From Leptolyngbya ohadii IS1 (GTDB lineage: Bacteria > Cyanobacteriota > Cyanobacteriia > Elainellales > Elainellaceae): a DNA stretch of 64,000 bases. Location of the stretch: the NCBI RefSeq assembly GCF_002215035.1, contig NZ_NKFP01000001.1, positions 1,482,435-1,546,434 on the forward strand, given 5' to 3'. The translations under genes were made by a program, and so were the position numbers. Shown in pieces: positions 46,135 to 54,126 of this stretch. Position 1 is the first letter of the stretch. Each line of letters opens with the position of its first letter. Below the pieces are notes generated by a model. That model was not told the DNA's origin, made no database searches, and saw only the letters and a list, made by a program, of their open reading frames with translations.

Positions 46135-46494
46135 ATGAACAACACGATGTATCGATTTGCCGCTGGTGTCGCGATCGTGACAGCACTCATCTTGGTCTGG
46201 CTCAGTCTGGGCGTTGGCATTATCGGGAGAGATGGCGACCCTGCCAACCTGATGTACTTCGGGGTGCTCGCCGTCGGGATCATTGGCTCCCTCATCGCAC
46301 GCTTTCGACCCCGTGGAATGTCCCGTGCGCTGTTCGCCACAGCGTTCGCTCAAACTTCTGTTGCCACGTTCGCTCTGACTGCCCAGTTGGGCTACCCCTG
46401 GAGTGGACCGCTAGAGCTTACGCTTCTGAATGGACTTTTTATCGCTCTGTTTGCCGGATCAGCGTGGTTGTTCCGTCGTGCTGCGCATGGGTAA
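46135..46494 (+). CDS. Small membrane protein, about four spans, unknown function
   Basis: The ATG at 46135 is chosen because GAGGAG lies five bases upstream; in-frame codons before it give no membrane protein. The 119-residue product has hydrophobic segments near residues 8-28, 40-57, 66-80 and 90-112 and polar loops containing GRDGDPANLMYFG and RFRPRGM. It resembles small hypothetical membrane proteins widespread in bacteria, and I know no function. It sits between two decayed mobile genes and may have come with them. Confidence 0.65.
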   Translation: MNNTMYRFAAGVAIVTALILVWLSLGVGIIGRDGDPANLMYFGVLAVGIIGSLIARFRPRGMSRALFATAFAQTSVATFALTAQLGYPWSGPLELTLLNGLFIALFAGSAWLFRRAAHG

Positions 46495-46534
46495 TCCGAC
46501 CAAGGCAAGACATGGGACAACCAGTGACTGACCG

Positions 46535-47409
46535 TTAATTTTTCTCATCCTCATCCTCGCCGATCGCCTTGAGGTACGCCTCAGCTGCCGCCTGCTTGAA
46601 CACCCCCTGCGTATACCGCTGAAATACCCGATCCGTTCCGGATCAGCGAAGCTGCCCGCTTTTGATCCCCATCAATTCCTTCCCAAATAAGGGATCAACC
46701 TCTCGTCGCGTCACGTTTGTGCCGAACGTATGGCGGAAGCGGTGCGGGTTAATATCTTTCACTCCAGCAACTGCCCCCAACTTTCGCACCATTTTGTGCA
46801 GCCCCCTGTAGCCTAAGCGCTTACCCTTATTCTTCGGGTCCTGCGCTAGAAACATCGGACTCCCCGGCAGCGGCTTAAACACCCCGCCCTACTGTCGTCG
46901 CCATTCCAGGTAAACCTCCAGATGCGATCGCGCACCCGTGTCCCGTCATCAAACTTCAGTACTTCCCATAGCTGTCTCAAATCCTCCGTATCCAGATGAT
47001 CTGCCTGGGGCTCCTCCTGCTGCTCCAGATCGATCGCATCTGTAGGAAGCGGTTGATTCATTGGATAGCCATTGCTCCGGCGCAGCCAACCGTAGAACGA
47101 TCGCAGCGTGTTGAGCACATGATTAATCGAGGTGGCTTTCAATCCCTTCGACTTTGGCTCCCGCCGATACTTGCCAATGTCACCAGGCGTGACATCCAGC
47201 CAGGACTTGTCGCACCAAGCAGCAAACCGCACTAACTGCCCCCAACAAGTGTGCTGAGTATTCTCCGCTTTCCCCGTCTGCCGCAGGAACTCCTCGATCT
47301 GCCAGTGACGTAAATCTGGAGGTTCAGATCGCCGAGGTTCCTGCTTCTTGCCACCCTCAATAGGCACGATCGTGACAGGCAAAACAGGGTCCGTGGAGGA
47401 ATCGTTCAT
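46535..47409 (-). pseudogene. Tyrosine recombinase (phage-type integrase) pseudogene
   Basis: The minus-strand frame from 47409 gives a SAM-like N-terminal domain (HWQIEEFLRQTGKAENTQHT, INHVLNTLRSFYGWLRR). It ends in scrambled sequence near 46850, where the first catalytic Arg region should be. A second frame continues with FLAQDPKNKGKRLGYRGLHK and the catalytic NPHRFRHTFGTN. An in-frame TGA at 46643 interrupts it before RVFQRYTQGVFKQAAAEAYL, which contains the catalytic Tyr region. It therefore has an internal deletion or frameshift plus a nonsense codon and is inactive. The upstream region has operator-like repeats. Confidence 0.75.
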
Positions 47410-47454
47410 AGTCGCTCGTCAAGCTCCATCAATTTCAGGCAGCAATTCTCAGTA

Positions 47455-47469
47455 TGAGAACAGTTCTCA
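47455..47469. promoter_or_regulatory. Palindromic operator-like site upstream of the integrase relic
   Basis: TGAGAACAGTTCTCA is a 7-1-7 palindrome. Its TGAGAA half-site recurs in the flanking 13-bp inverted repeats, so four half-sites lie within 133 bp. This is typical of phage- or island-type repressor operators. The cognate repressor is not in the window. Confidence 0.5.
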
Positions 47470-47540
47470 TTTTTCCCTCAATGCTAGAGGTGAAAAGCTG
47501 ATTCTCTCGTTGACTCCAATGCTTGCAAAACGCTTAAATC

Positions 47541-47554
47541 CGTACAAAAGTACC
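47541..47554 (-). promoter_or_regulatory. LexA (SOS) box-like sequence
   Basis: Read on the minus strand, GGTACTTTTGTACG fits the cyanobacterial LexA consensus RGTACNNNDGTWCB at every position (consensus from memory, as described for Anabaena). It lies 132 bp upstream of the integrase pseudogene start. It could be a chance GTAC-n4-GTAC match. Confidence 0.4.
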
Positions 47555-47659
47555 AAAATGAGAATTGCTGCACTCTTACTCCCTTCGCTCGTGTCGCTTA
47601 TATCCCACCACTGAAGCTTGTGGGCTTTACGCTCCGTTCTGTAACAGAGTCAGAACCCG

Positions 47660-47932
47660 CTATTTTTGCATACCAGTCAGACCGTTGAAATCAGCAGTTA
47701 AGGTAATGTGGTCGCAGGTGAGTTGACCATAAGGGCGAGCTTGTCCCCAGGGGTAACTTGTCTGCTGCTGCAATTGTTGCCAGTATCGCTGCATCGGGGA
47801 CTGCCAGTATTCCACCCAACCCACCCAGTCGCTACAATTTGACTGTGCTGGGGGAGTGGCGATCGTCCAACTGACAACGATCGTGACTGTAGCGATTGTC
47901 CCAACCCCAATTAACCGTTTCAGTTTCGCCAT
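47660..47932 (-). CDS. Small secreted protein, unknown
   Basis: The 90-residue product has a clear signal peptide (hydrophobic residues 8-26, cleavage after AQS). The mature part is rich in Trp, Gln and Tyr (YWQSPMQRYWQQLQQQTSYP). It has two cysteines (NCSDW and LTCDHI), which could form a disulfide. GAGG lies six bases before the ATG. I do not recognise the family. It may be an exported structural or regulatory peptide. Confidence 0.5.
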   Translation of the reverse strand: MAKLKRLIGVGTIATVTIVVSWTIATPPAQSNCSDWVGWVEYWQSPMQRYWQQLQQQTSYPWGQARPYGQLTCDHITLTADFNGLTGMQK

Positions 47933-48344
47933 TCATTTCCTCACTTCGATGAGCTAATCTGCTCCCGCTCGAATTGCAGAAAACTGCGATCGGACCAGTA
48001 CTGGCTATTTCAGCTTTGGCTTAGAACCAGGTGGAGAACATTAGAGCAGTCGCCAGGCTCATGGACTATGACGACGGTGAGAATAGTTCCTAATGTTCCG
48101 GGAGCAGGAGAGCCGTTGTCGGGCATCTCGTTAGATTCTTCAAGGCTTTCTCCATCATCATTTTGCAGCTTTGAAACTTAACTCTGACGAATAGAATTAG
48201 AGATTCGATCGCAAAAAGCATTTAACCGTTGTTGCGATGCGAAAATTAAATCTAAAAATGAATCAGGATAAAAATTTGCGGGTAACCTGGGAATAGTCTT
48301 GTAGAGATTATTGTAACCACCCAAAAACAATCCCCCCACTGCTT
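47933..48344. other. Divergent intergenic region
   Basis: No gene is supported in these 412 bp. A minus-strand frame of about 50 codons near 48020-48185 (containing EMPDNGSPAPGT) lacks a start with a ribosome binding site. Confidence 0.5.
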
Positions 48345-48968
48345 ATGCCCCGAACTCGTCAACAAGCTGCCTCTAAAATTGCACCTGATTCGATCGGCAT
48401 GCCCGCTACGCGAGTGCCACAGCGCGATGCGATCGCTCAAATCACTTCAGTCTTTGATGCATTGCCCGAAAAGTCCAAAGATATCTACACCTTACGCGAG
48501 GCAGTGTCGCAGTTGGATACTCCTATTCGGACTGCTTTGGGGCGAGGATATAGCTACGATGAAATCGCGGTAATTCTGGCGGAGCATGAAATTGCTATTT
48601 CTGCCTTCTCACTCAAACGCTATTTATCACTCAACAAAACAGGAAAAGCGCAACAGGCAGAAGGTACTGGAGGGAAACGCCGTCGGGGGCGTCAACCGAA
48701 ATCAGAATCAGAAACCGCTGCTCAATCAGCAGATGCTGTCATCGATCAACGATCGCAGCCTGAACCTGCACTCAAACGGCGGGGATTAGCAAAATCAACC
48801 GTTTCGGAACAATCTAACGTGACAGAAGCCGTAGCAACACTTCCCGAAACGCAGCCTGAAGCGGAACCTGTGCCAAAGCGACGGGGCAGAACGAGCAAAA
48901 CCGCAGCAAAAGCCAAACCTGCGGCTCAAACAACGCAGCGAACTGAAAAAGGGCGCGGGCGGAAGTAG
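48345..48968 (+). CDS. Putative DNA-binding protein with HTH-like N-terminus and AT-hook-like tail
   Basis: The 207-residue protein has a helical N-terminal part (residues 28-97: LREAVSQLDTPIRTALGRGY, SYDEIAVILAEHEIAISAFS, LKRYL) that looks like a helix-turn-helix of plasmid-type accessory proteins. The second half is disordered and basic with three AT-hook-like patches (KRRRGRQPK, PKRRGRTSK, KGRGRK). Such proteins occur on cyanobacterial plasmids and islands, but I cannot name the family. It lies 24 bp before the dinB fragment on the same strand. The ATG has no strong ribosome binding site. Confidence 0.6.
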   Translation: MPRTRQQAASKIAPDSIGMPATRVPQRDAIAQITSVFDALPEKSKDIYTLREAVSQLDTPIRTALGRGYSYDEIAVILAEHEIAISAFSLKRYLSLNKTGKAQQAEGTGGKRRRGRQPKSESETAAQSADAVIDQRSQPEPALKRRGLAKSTVSEQSNVTEAVATLPETQPEAEPVPKRRGRTSKTAAKAKPAAQTTQRTEKGRGRK

Positions 48969-48992
48969 GACTGGAATAAAGCACAGGCTGCC

Positions 48993-49373
48993 GTGAATGC
49001 AGTCCGGAAAATTTTTCATGTGGATCTCGATGCTTTTTTTACCTCGGTGGAACAGCGGGATGAACCCCGATACCGGGGCAAGCCGATTGTCGTGAGCGGC
49101 TCTCCCAATGAACGCGGAGCCGTCGCAGCCGCTAGCTATGAAGCAAGACGTTATGGCATTCATTCTGCAATGCCTTCTCGTACTGCTCACCAAAAATGTC
49201 CGCACCTGATCTTCGTCAAGCCTCGCTATGACGTTTACCGATCGATCTCCTTACAAATCCGCGAAATTTTTTACCGCCACCCCGACTTAGTGGAGCCGAT
49301 TGCCCTAGATAAAGCGTATCTGGATGTGACGCAGAACAAATTCAATGCCTTCTGGACCTGTGCCTTGCAGTAG
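48993..49373 (+). pseudogene. dinB: Truncated DNA polymerase IV (dinB) gene
   Basis: The frame from the GTG at 48993 encodes the first 126 residues of a Y-family polymerase: FHVDLDAFFTSVEQRDEPRY, VAAASYEARRYGIHSAMPS and LIFVKPRYDVYRSIS. The catalytic SxDEAYLD block appears as ALDKAYLDVT, so the second acidic residue is Lys. The frame stops after NKFNAFWTCALQ; the remaining 220 or so residues (thumb and little finger) are missing. The gene is inactive by both criteria. Confidence 0.85.
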
Positions 49374-49478
49374 TGCAGAAGGTTGTCCGGCTTCAGTTTG
49401 CACGCGAATTAATGCTGCAATCACGAGGTCTAGCTTTCAGGAAAGCTGCGCTCGCAACAGGGTTCAGAGGACAAGAAA

Positions 49479-50114
49479 TTATTGCTCCAGCCGGAAATTG
49501 TTTCCACAAGACATCGCAATGAGATGATTAACCAGTCGCTCACGATCCATTCGGAGAATATCTTCGCCGTGCAGCATGATATGAGTCATCAAGAAAAAGA
49601 TTAGCGTTCCGGCAAACGAGTAAGCAACAGCTTGTGGGTCAGGGAGATTAAATTCTGAATGAGTCGATAGATAGTGAGTTAAAACATCGAGCATCGGTTT
49701 ATCCATGTGTTCCACAAACGCCCGTCCTAGTTCTGGAAACCGTCCAGACTCGCCCAGGATCATGCGGATAAAGGTCACTTTTTCAGGGCTGTCGATGCAG
49801 GAATCAAGCATATTGTTCGCAAGCTGGCGCAGTACCTTTTCCGGTGATTGCGAGGACGATTGCAGCATTTCCTGGGGCAGCGTTAACCACTGCGTTTTAT
49901 GAACCCACTGCTCTACTAGGGCGTTAAACAGCGTTTCCTTGTCGCGAAAGTGGTTATAGACGGTCGGCTTTGATACCCCTGCGGCGGCGGCGACCCGATC
50001 CATCGTCGTGCCCATATAGCCTTGTTCCAGAAAAACCTGCATTGCGCCCTCAAGAATAGCGGCAGTTTTCTCAGAAGACAGGGTGCGAGACGGAGTGGGT
50101 TTAGAAGAAGTCAT
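49479..50114 (-). CDS. TetR-family repressor, probably of the divergent devBCA operon
   Basis: The 211-residue protein has an N-terminal TetR helix-turn-helix (AILEGAMQVFLEQGYMGTTM, DRVAAAAGVSKPTVYNHFRD, KETLF) and a C-terminal AefR-like ligand domain (FIRMILGESGRFPELGRAF). It is divergent from the exporter operon with 102 bp between, where two near-identical palindromes sit. This is the usual arrangement of an efflux operon repressed by a TetR protein that releases DNA when it binds a transported compound. Confidence 0.9.
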   Translation of the reverse strand: MTSSKPTPSRTLSSEKTAAILEGAMQVFLEQGYMGTTMDRVAAAAGVSKPTVYNHFRDKETLFNALVEQWVHKTQWLTLPQEMLQSSSQSPEKVLRQLANNMLDSCIDSPEKVTFIRMILGESGRFPELGRAFVEHMDKPMLDVLTHYLSTHSEFNLPDPQAVAYSFAGTLIFFLMTHIMLHGEDILRMDRERLVNHLIAMSCGNNFRLEQ

Positions 50115-50130
50115 AGGGCAAAAAATGTTC

Positions 50131-50158
50131 TTGACACAATTTTACTAAATCGTTTAGT
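50131..50158 (+). promoter_or_regulatory. Predicted promoter of devBCA
   Basis: TTGACA at 50131-50136 is followed after 16 bp by TTTAGT at 50153-50158. The -10 hexamer lies inside the first TetR operator copy, so repressor binding would cover it. Confidence 0.4.
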
Positions 50159-50192
50159 TTAGAGGCAATCTTACTTTACTAAACCGTTTAGT
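50144..50192. promoter_or_regulatory. Twin TetR operators
   Basis: ACTAAATCGTTTAGT (50144-50158) and ACTAAACCGTTTAGT (50178-50192) are 15-bp near-perfect palindromes differing at one base, with centres 34 bp apart. They lie between the divergent TetR and DevB starts. Spacing and symmetry suit binding of a TetR dimer at each. Confidence 0.75.
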
Positions 50193-50216
50193 TAATTTTA
50201 GAACAGGAAGTCTGGC

Positions 50217-51425
50217 ATGGTTCAGGGTCAGAAGTTCGGGGCAATGCAAAACAGTTCTCCCGCTGGGGCGATCGGCAGACGGCTTCCCACAAAACCGCTT
50301 CTCATAATCGGGACGTTGATTCTTCTGGGCGGCGGCGGAGCATACGCTCTGTGGCGATCGACTGCCTCACAGCCTGTGCAACCAGAGGTCGCTCCTCGCG
50401 TTCAAACCGTGACGGCGTTAGGCTATCTGGAACCGCGTGGCGAAGTGATCAAACTATCAGCACCCAGTCCTGGCGGCAGTACAAGTCGGGTTGAGCAGCT
50501 TCTGGTCAAACAGGGTGAAGTCGTCAAAGCGGGACAGATCATTGCTGTTTTAGACAGCCGCGATCGTCTGCAAGCTGCCCTTGTTGAGGCACAAAAGCAG
50601 GTCAATGTTGCCCAATCGAATCTGGCAGTCGTGAAAGCCGGCGCAAAACGCGGCGAAGTGAATGCTCAACAGGCAGAAATTGCGCGACTAGCGGCACAGC
50701 GGCAGGGGGACGTTCAGGCACAGGCGGCGACCGTTGCCCGATTGGAGGCGGAACTGCAAAATGCCCAGGCAGAAGCACAGCGGTATGAATTGCTCTACCA
50801 GCAAGGAGCCGTTTCAGCCTCGCTGCGGGATAGTAAAGCTTTGACTCTAGCAACTGCTCAACGCAATTTGCAGGAGGCACAGGTTGTTTTACAGCGCATT
50901 CAATCGACCCGATCGCCTGAACTTGCTGCTGCCGTTGCCACACTGGATCGCATTGCTGAAGTACGTCCGGTCGATGTTGCTGCTGCCCAGGCACAGGTGG
51001 AAGGGGCGATCGCGGCAGTGCAGCAGGCAAAGGCGCAGCTTGATCTAGCAACCGTTCGTGCGCCTCAGGATGGCGTAGTGCTGGAGATTCATACTCGTCC
51101 AGGAGAACTGATTTCAAGCGACGGCATCGTTGAACTGGGACAAACCCAGCAAATGACCGCACGACTGGAAGTTTATGAAACCGAGATTGGCAAGGTGAAG
51201 CTGGGGCAACGGGTGAAGCTGTACGCAGACAGTTTCTCAGACCCGCTGAATGGCAACGTAATTGAAATTGGTGTGCAGGTGAAGCGTCAAAACGTAATCA
51301 ACTCTGACACCTCCGCCAATATTGACGCTCGCGTGGTCGAAGTGCGCGTTCAGCTTGATCCTGCCTCTGTCCAGCAGGTTGCTGGACTGACAAACTTACA
51401 GGTGACAGGAGAAATCCAGCGATGA
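50217..51425 (+). CDS. devB: HlyD-family membrane fusion protein of a DevBCA-type exporter
   Basis: The 402-residue protein has one N-terminal membrane span (residues 27-44: LLIIGTLILLGGGGAYALW). It has two halves of a lipoyl-like domain (VKQGEVVKAGQIIAVLDSRD and LATVRAPQDGVVLEIHTRPG), a long alpha-helical hairpin rich in Ala/Gln (residues 115-270), and a beta-barrel part (KLGQRVKLYADSF). It would bridge the inner-membrane transporter to a TolC-like channel. AGGAAG precedes the ATG. Its stop overlaps the devC start by four bases. Confidence 0.88.
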   Translation: MVQGQKFGAMQNSSPAGAIGRRLPTKPLLIIGTLILLGGGGAYALWRSTASQPVQPEVAPRVQTVTALGYLEPRGEVIKLSAPSPGGSTSRVEQLLVKQGEVVKAGQIIAVLDSRDRLQAALVEAQKQVNVAQSNLAVVKAGAKRGEVNAQQAEIARLAAQRQGDVQAQAATVARLEAELQNAQAEAQRYELLYQQGAVSASLRDSKALTLATAQRNLQEAQVVLQRIQSTRSPELAAAVATLDRIAEVRPVDVAAAQAQVEGAIAAVQQAKAQLDLATVRAPQDGVVLEIHTRPGELISSDGIVELGQTQQMTARLEVYETEIGKVKLGQRVKLYADSFSDPLNGNVIEIGVQVKRQNVINSDTSANIDARVVEVRVQLDPASVQQVAGLTNLQVTGEIQR

Positions 51426-52654
51426 CGCTTACCCCACCCAAAGCAGCTACACCCGAAACGCAGCCACCGCAATTACCCAAACGCAATCTCTGGCAACAAT
51501 TGCAGGATCGAACCCCCCTCGGCTGGCTGCAACTGAAGAAAAGCAAATCCCGGTTTCTAGTCGCCGTCGCCGGAATTGGATTTGCCGATCTCCTAATGTT
51601 TGCCCAACTTGGGATTCAGGCAGCTTTGTTTGATAGTAATACTTCACTGAATCGCGGCATGGATGCCGATATCATTCTTCGGAGCGCCCAGTATCGGGAC
51701 TTAAGTTTAGCGGATACACTGCCGCGTCGTCGCCTCTATCAAATTCAAGACCTACCGGGTGTCCAGTCTGCTGAGCCGCTGTATGTTTCAAGGGTCGTTT
51801 GGCGCAATCCTCAGACTCGTCGCAGAACGCAACTGACCTTGGTGGGGCAGAGTATTGAACGTCCGGTACTCACCTTTGAGGAAGTGAACCAGAATCTGCA
51901 TCAGCTAAAACAGCCCGACACCTTTTTGTTCGATCGCCTCAGTCGCGGACAGTATGCCGATCTCGTTGCCCAAGTTGCAGCCGGACAATCCGTTAAAACG
52001 GAAATCGATCGTCGAACCGTTGAAGTTGCAGGGCTATTCTCGCTGGGAGCTTCGTTTGCAACCGATGGAACCCTGGTCACCAGTTCCGAAAACTTTCTGC
52101 GCTTTTTCCCTCAGCGGAGTCCCGGACAAATCACCTTGGGGCTAGTCAAAGTTGCTCCCGGTGCTGACCCACAGCAGGTGCTTGTCCAGATCAAAGCGAT
52201 TCTGCCGCCGGATACCATTGCTTCTACCAAGCAGGAGTATGTCGATTACGAGCAAGCCTACTGGCAGCAGACGACCCCGATCGGCATTATCTTCACCTTT
52301 GGAACAGTGATGGCGTTTGTGGTCGGGACGGTGATTGTGTTTCAAATTCTCTCAACCGACGTGAACGAACACCTGAGCGAATACGCCACGTTTAAGGCAA
52401 TGGGCTATCGCGATCGCTATTTGCTACTCATTGTGTTGGAACAATCGCTGATTCTGGCATCGCTGGGATTTATCCCTGGCTTAGCACTGGCATTGGGACA
52501 ATATGCGCTGATTGCGAACCTCGGTGCGTTACCCATTTCAATGACTGTCAATCGGTTGGTGCTTGTGTTTTCACTCACGGTGGTCATGTGTATGGCATCA
52601 GGTATGATTGCCACTCGCAAATTGCAATCGGCTGACCCTGCCGATAATTTCTAG
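51422..52654 (+). CDS. devC: DevC-type ABC transporter permease (FtsX-like)
   Basis: The 410-residue protein has an N-terminal span (about residues 46-68), a large periplasmic domain with RNPQTRRRTQLTLVG, and three C-terminal spans in an FtsX domain (IGIIFTFGTVMAFVVGTVIV, LIVLEQSLILASLGFIPGLA). The intracellular loop VNEHLSEYATFKAMGYRDRY would contact the ATPase. It matches the DevC family. ATGA overlap with devB indicates coupled translation. Confidence 0.88.
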   Translation: MTLTPPKAATPETQPPQLPKRNLWQQLQDRTPLGWLQLKKSKSRFLVAVAGIGFADLLMFAQLGIQAALFDSNTSLNRGMDADIILRSAQYRDLSLADTLPRRRLYQIQDLPGVQSAEPLYVSRVVWRNPQTRRRTQLTLVGQSIERPVLTFEEVNQNLHQLKQPDTFLFDRLSRGQYADLVAQVAAGQSVKTEIDRRTVEVAGLFSLGASFATDGTLVTSSENFLRFFPQRSPGQITLGLVKVAPGADPQQVLVQIKAILPPDTIASTKQEYVDYEQAYWQQTTPIGIIFTFGTVMAFVVGTVIVFQILSTDVNEHLSEYATFKAMGYRDRYLLLIVLEQSLILASLGFIPGLALALGQYALIANLGALPISMTVNRLVLVFSLTVVMCMASGMIATRKLQSADPADNF

Positions 52655-52662
52655 GAGTCAAC

Positions 52663-53436
52663 ATGAATCAAACGCTGACAATCGACCCAGAATCTACGAT
52701 CGCGACTTCTCCGGTGATCCAGGTTGAGAATCTCAATCATTTCTTTGGCGAAGGCGAACTGCGAAAGCAGGTGCTTTTTGATATTAATCTTTCGATCACT
52801 GCGGGGGAGATTGTTATCCTGACAGGTCCTTCGGGTTCAGGTAAAACGACGCTTCTATCGCTGATGGGCGGGCTGCGATCACCCCAGATGGGCAACCTGC
52901 GAATGTTGAATACAGAACTGGTCGGTGCGCCAAAGTCCGTTGCAGTAGCGGCACGGCGATCGTGCGGCTATATTTTCCAGGCACACAACCTGCACAGCAG
53001 CCTCACAGCTCAAGAAAACGTGATGATGGGTCTGGAAGTTCACGGCACCTATTCCCGCTCCCAACGTCGCGAGTTAGCCCTGAAAATGCTGGAGATCGTG
53101 GGTTTAGAACAACGCACGCAATACTATCCAGCCGATCTCTCTGGTGGACAAAAGCAGCGTGTCGCGATCGCCCGTGCCTTGGCAAGTCATCCCAGAATTG
53201 TGTTAGCGGATGAACCGACTGCTGCCCTGGACAAAAAATCTGGGCGCGATGTCGTAGAACTGATGCAGCGATTGGCAAAAGAACAGGGCTGCACCATTCT
53301 GATGGTGACGCATGATAACCGAATTTTAGATGTCGCTGATCGAATTATCTACATGGAGGATGGGCATTTAGTTGATCCGGCTGGCGCAATGGAAAATTCC
53401 CAAACTGCTGTGCTGCCCTCTAAAAATGATGCTTGA
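52663..53436 (+). CDS. devA: DevA-type ABC transporter ATPase
   Basis: The 257-residue protein has all ATPase motifs: Walker A GPSGSGKTTL, Q-loop in IFQAHNLHSSLTAQENV, signature LSGGQKQRVAIARAL, Walker B RIVLADEPTAALD and the H-loop VTHD. It belongs to the MacB/LolD-like DevA group. It lies eight bases after devC. The exported compound is unknown. DevBCA exports heterocyst glycolipid in Anabaena, but related copies in other cyanobacteria serve stress or metabolite export. Confidence 0.9.
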   Translation: MNQTLTIDPESTIATSPVIQVENLNHFFGEGELRKQVLFDINLSITAGEIVILTGPSGSGKTTLLSLMGGLRSPQMGNLRMLNTELVGAPKSVAVAARRSCGYIFQAHNLHSSLTAQENVMMGLEVHGTYSRSQRRELALKMLEIVGLEQRTQYYPADLSGGQKQRVAIARALASHPRIVLADEPTAALDKKSGRDVVELMQRLAKEQGCTILMVTHDNRILDVADRIIYMEDGHLVDPAGAMENSQTAVLPSKNDA

Positions 53437-54126
53437 CGGTTTTGTTGTTGTCCGAAAAGAAACAGACTTTCGCCGATCGCTCAGGAATTCAGCCGGGACA
53501 AACGAGATCCGAAAAACTCTCTATCTTGCGCCGACTGATGCCGAGTATCTCCGTGTTAAAACAGCTGAATTAGGGTAAATTGCGATCGCGTATTGGTGCA
53601 GTTCGAGAGTACTTACAATCTTGCCGGGGCACTCGATTTTTGAAACTTGCGTCAGCAGAGCTATAAGTAATCCCTGGACTGAAGCTCATCTGAAACAATT
53701 CACCCTCGTCCAAGTCACAATGACACGCCCTACTAGAGAATCCAACAACTCTTCAAATCCGCGATCGCTACAATAGGGACGGTTTTATGTCCGTATCAGC
53801 TTTTTGATCTTACTGTTGCTGACGATCGGCGGCAGAAGCAGGGGTATCCGTCAACACCGTGCGAAAAGTCAAAGCCCTGCTGGATGAGCACTAAATCCAA
53901 CTGGAGTGCTGAGCCTGTAGGACACGCGCAGTCGGAGACACTAACACCCACAGGCTTAGGAAATAAAAATACCCTCATATCTGTTAATCTAATCCCTAAG
54001 GTGATAGAGTTTTTGCTTTGCGATGGATGTGCGTTGCTGGAGTGTGTCCCTAGCTAGAGAAGGCAAAAAACCTAGGGAGTAGCCACCAGAGGCGGATCGC
54101 AGCTTCCGTTGTAATGTCTGCTTACT
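53437..54126. other. Intergenic region after devBCA
   Basis: These 690 bp up to the IS terminal repeat contain no gene I can support. Several short frames lack ribosome binding sites and family resemblance. No clear terminator follows devA. Confidence 0.5.

Larger units (their letters stand above)
47439..47571. repeat. Perfect 13-bp inverted repeats flanking about 107 bp
   Basis: GCAGCAATTCTCA at 47439-47451 and its exact reverse complement TGAGAATTGCTGC at 47559-47571 enclose a segment that also contains the TGAGAACAGTTCTCA palindrome and a LexA-like site. The repeats begin 30 bp upstream of the integrase pseudogene start. They may be protein-binding sites, an attachment region, or ends of a small element. 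Confidence 0.65.

Noticed and set aside
48020..48185. Minus-strand frame of about 50 codons with EMPDNGSPAPGT
   Set aside because: Vaguely like the proline-rich part of cyanobacterial secreted proteins, but it has no start with a ribosome binding site and no clear family.
50602..51162. Antisense frame of 186 codons opposite devB
   Set aside because: Low-complexity sequence from the reverse strand of an Ala/Gln-rich helical hairpin; devB is clearly the real gene.
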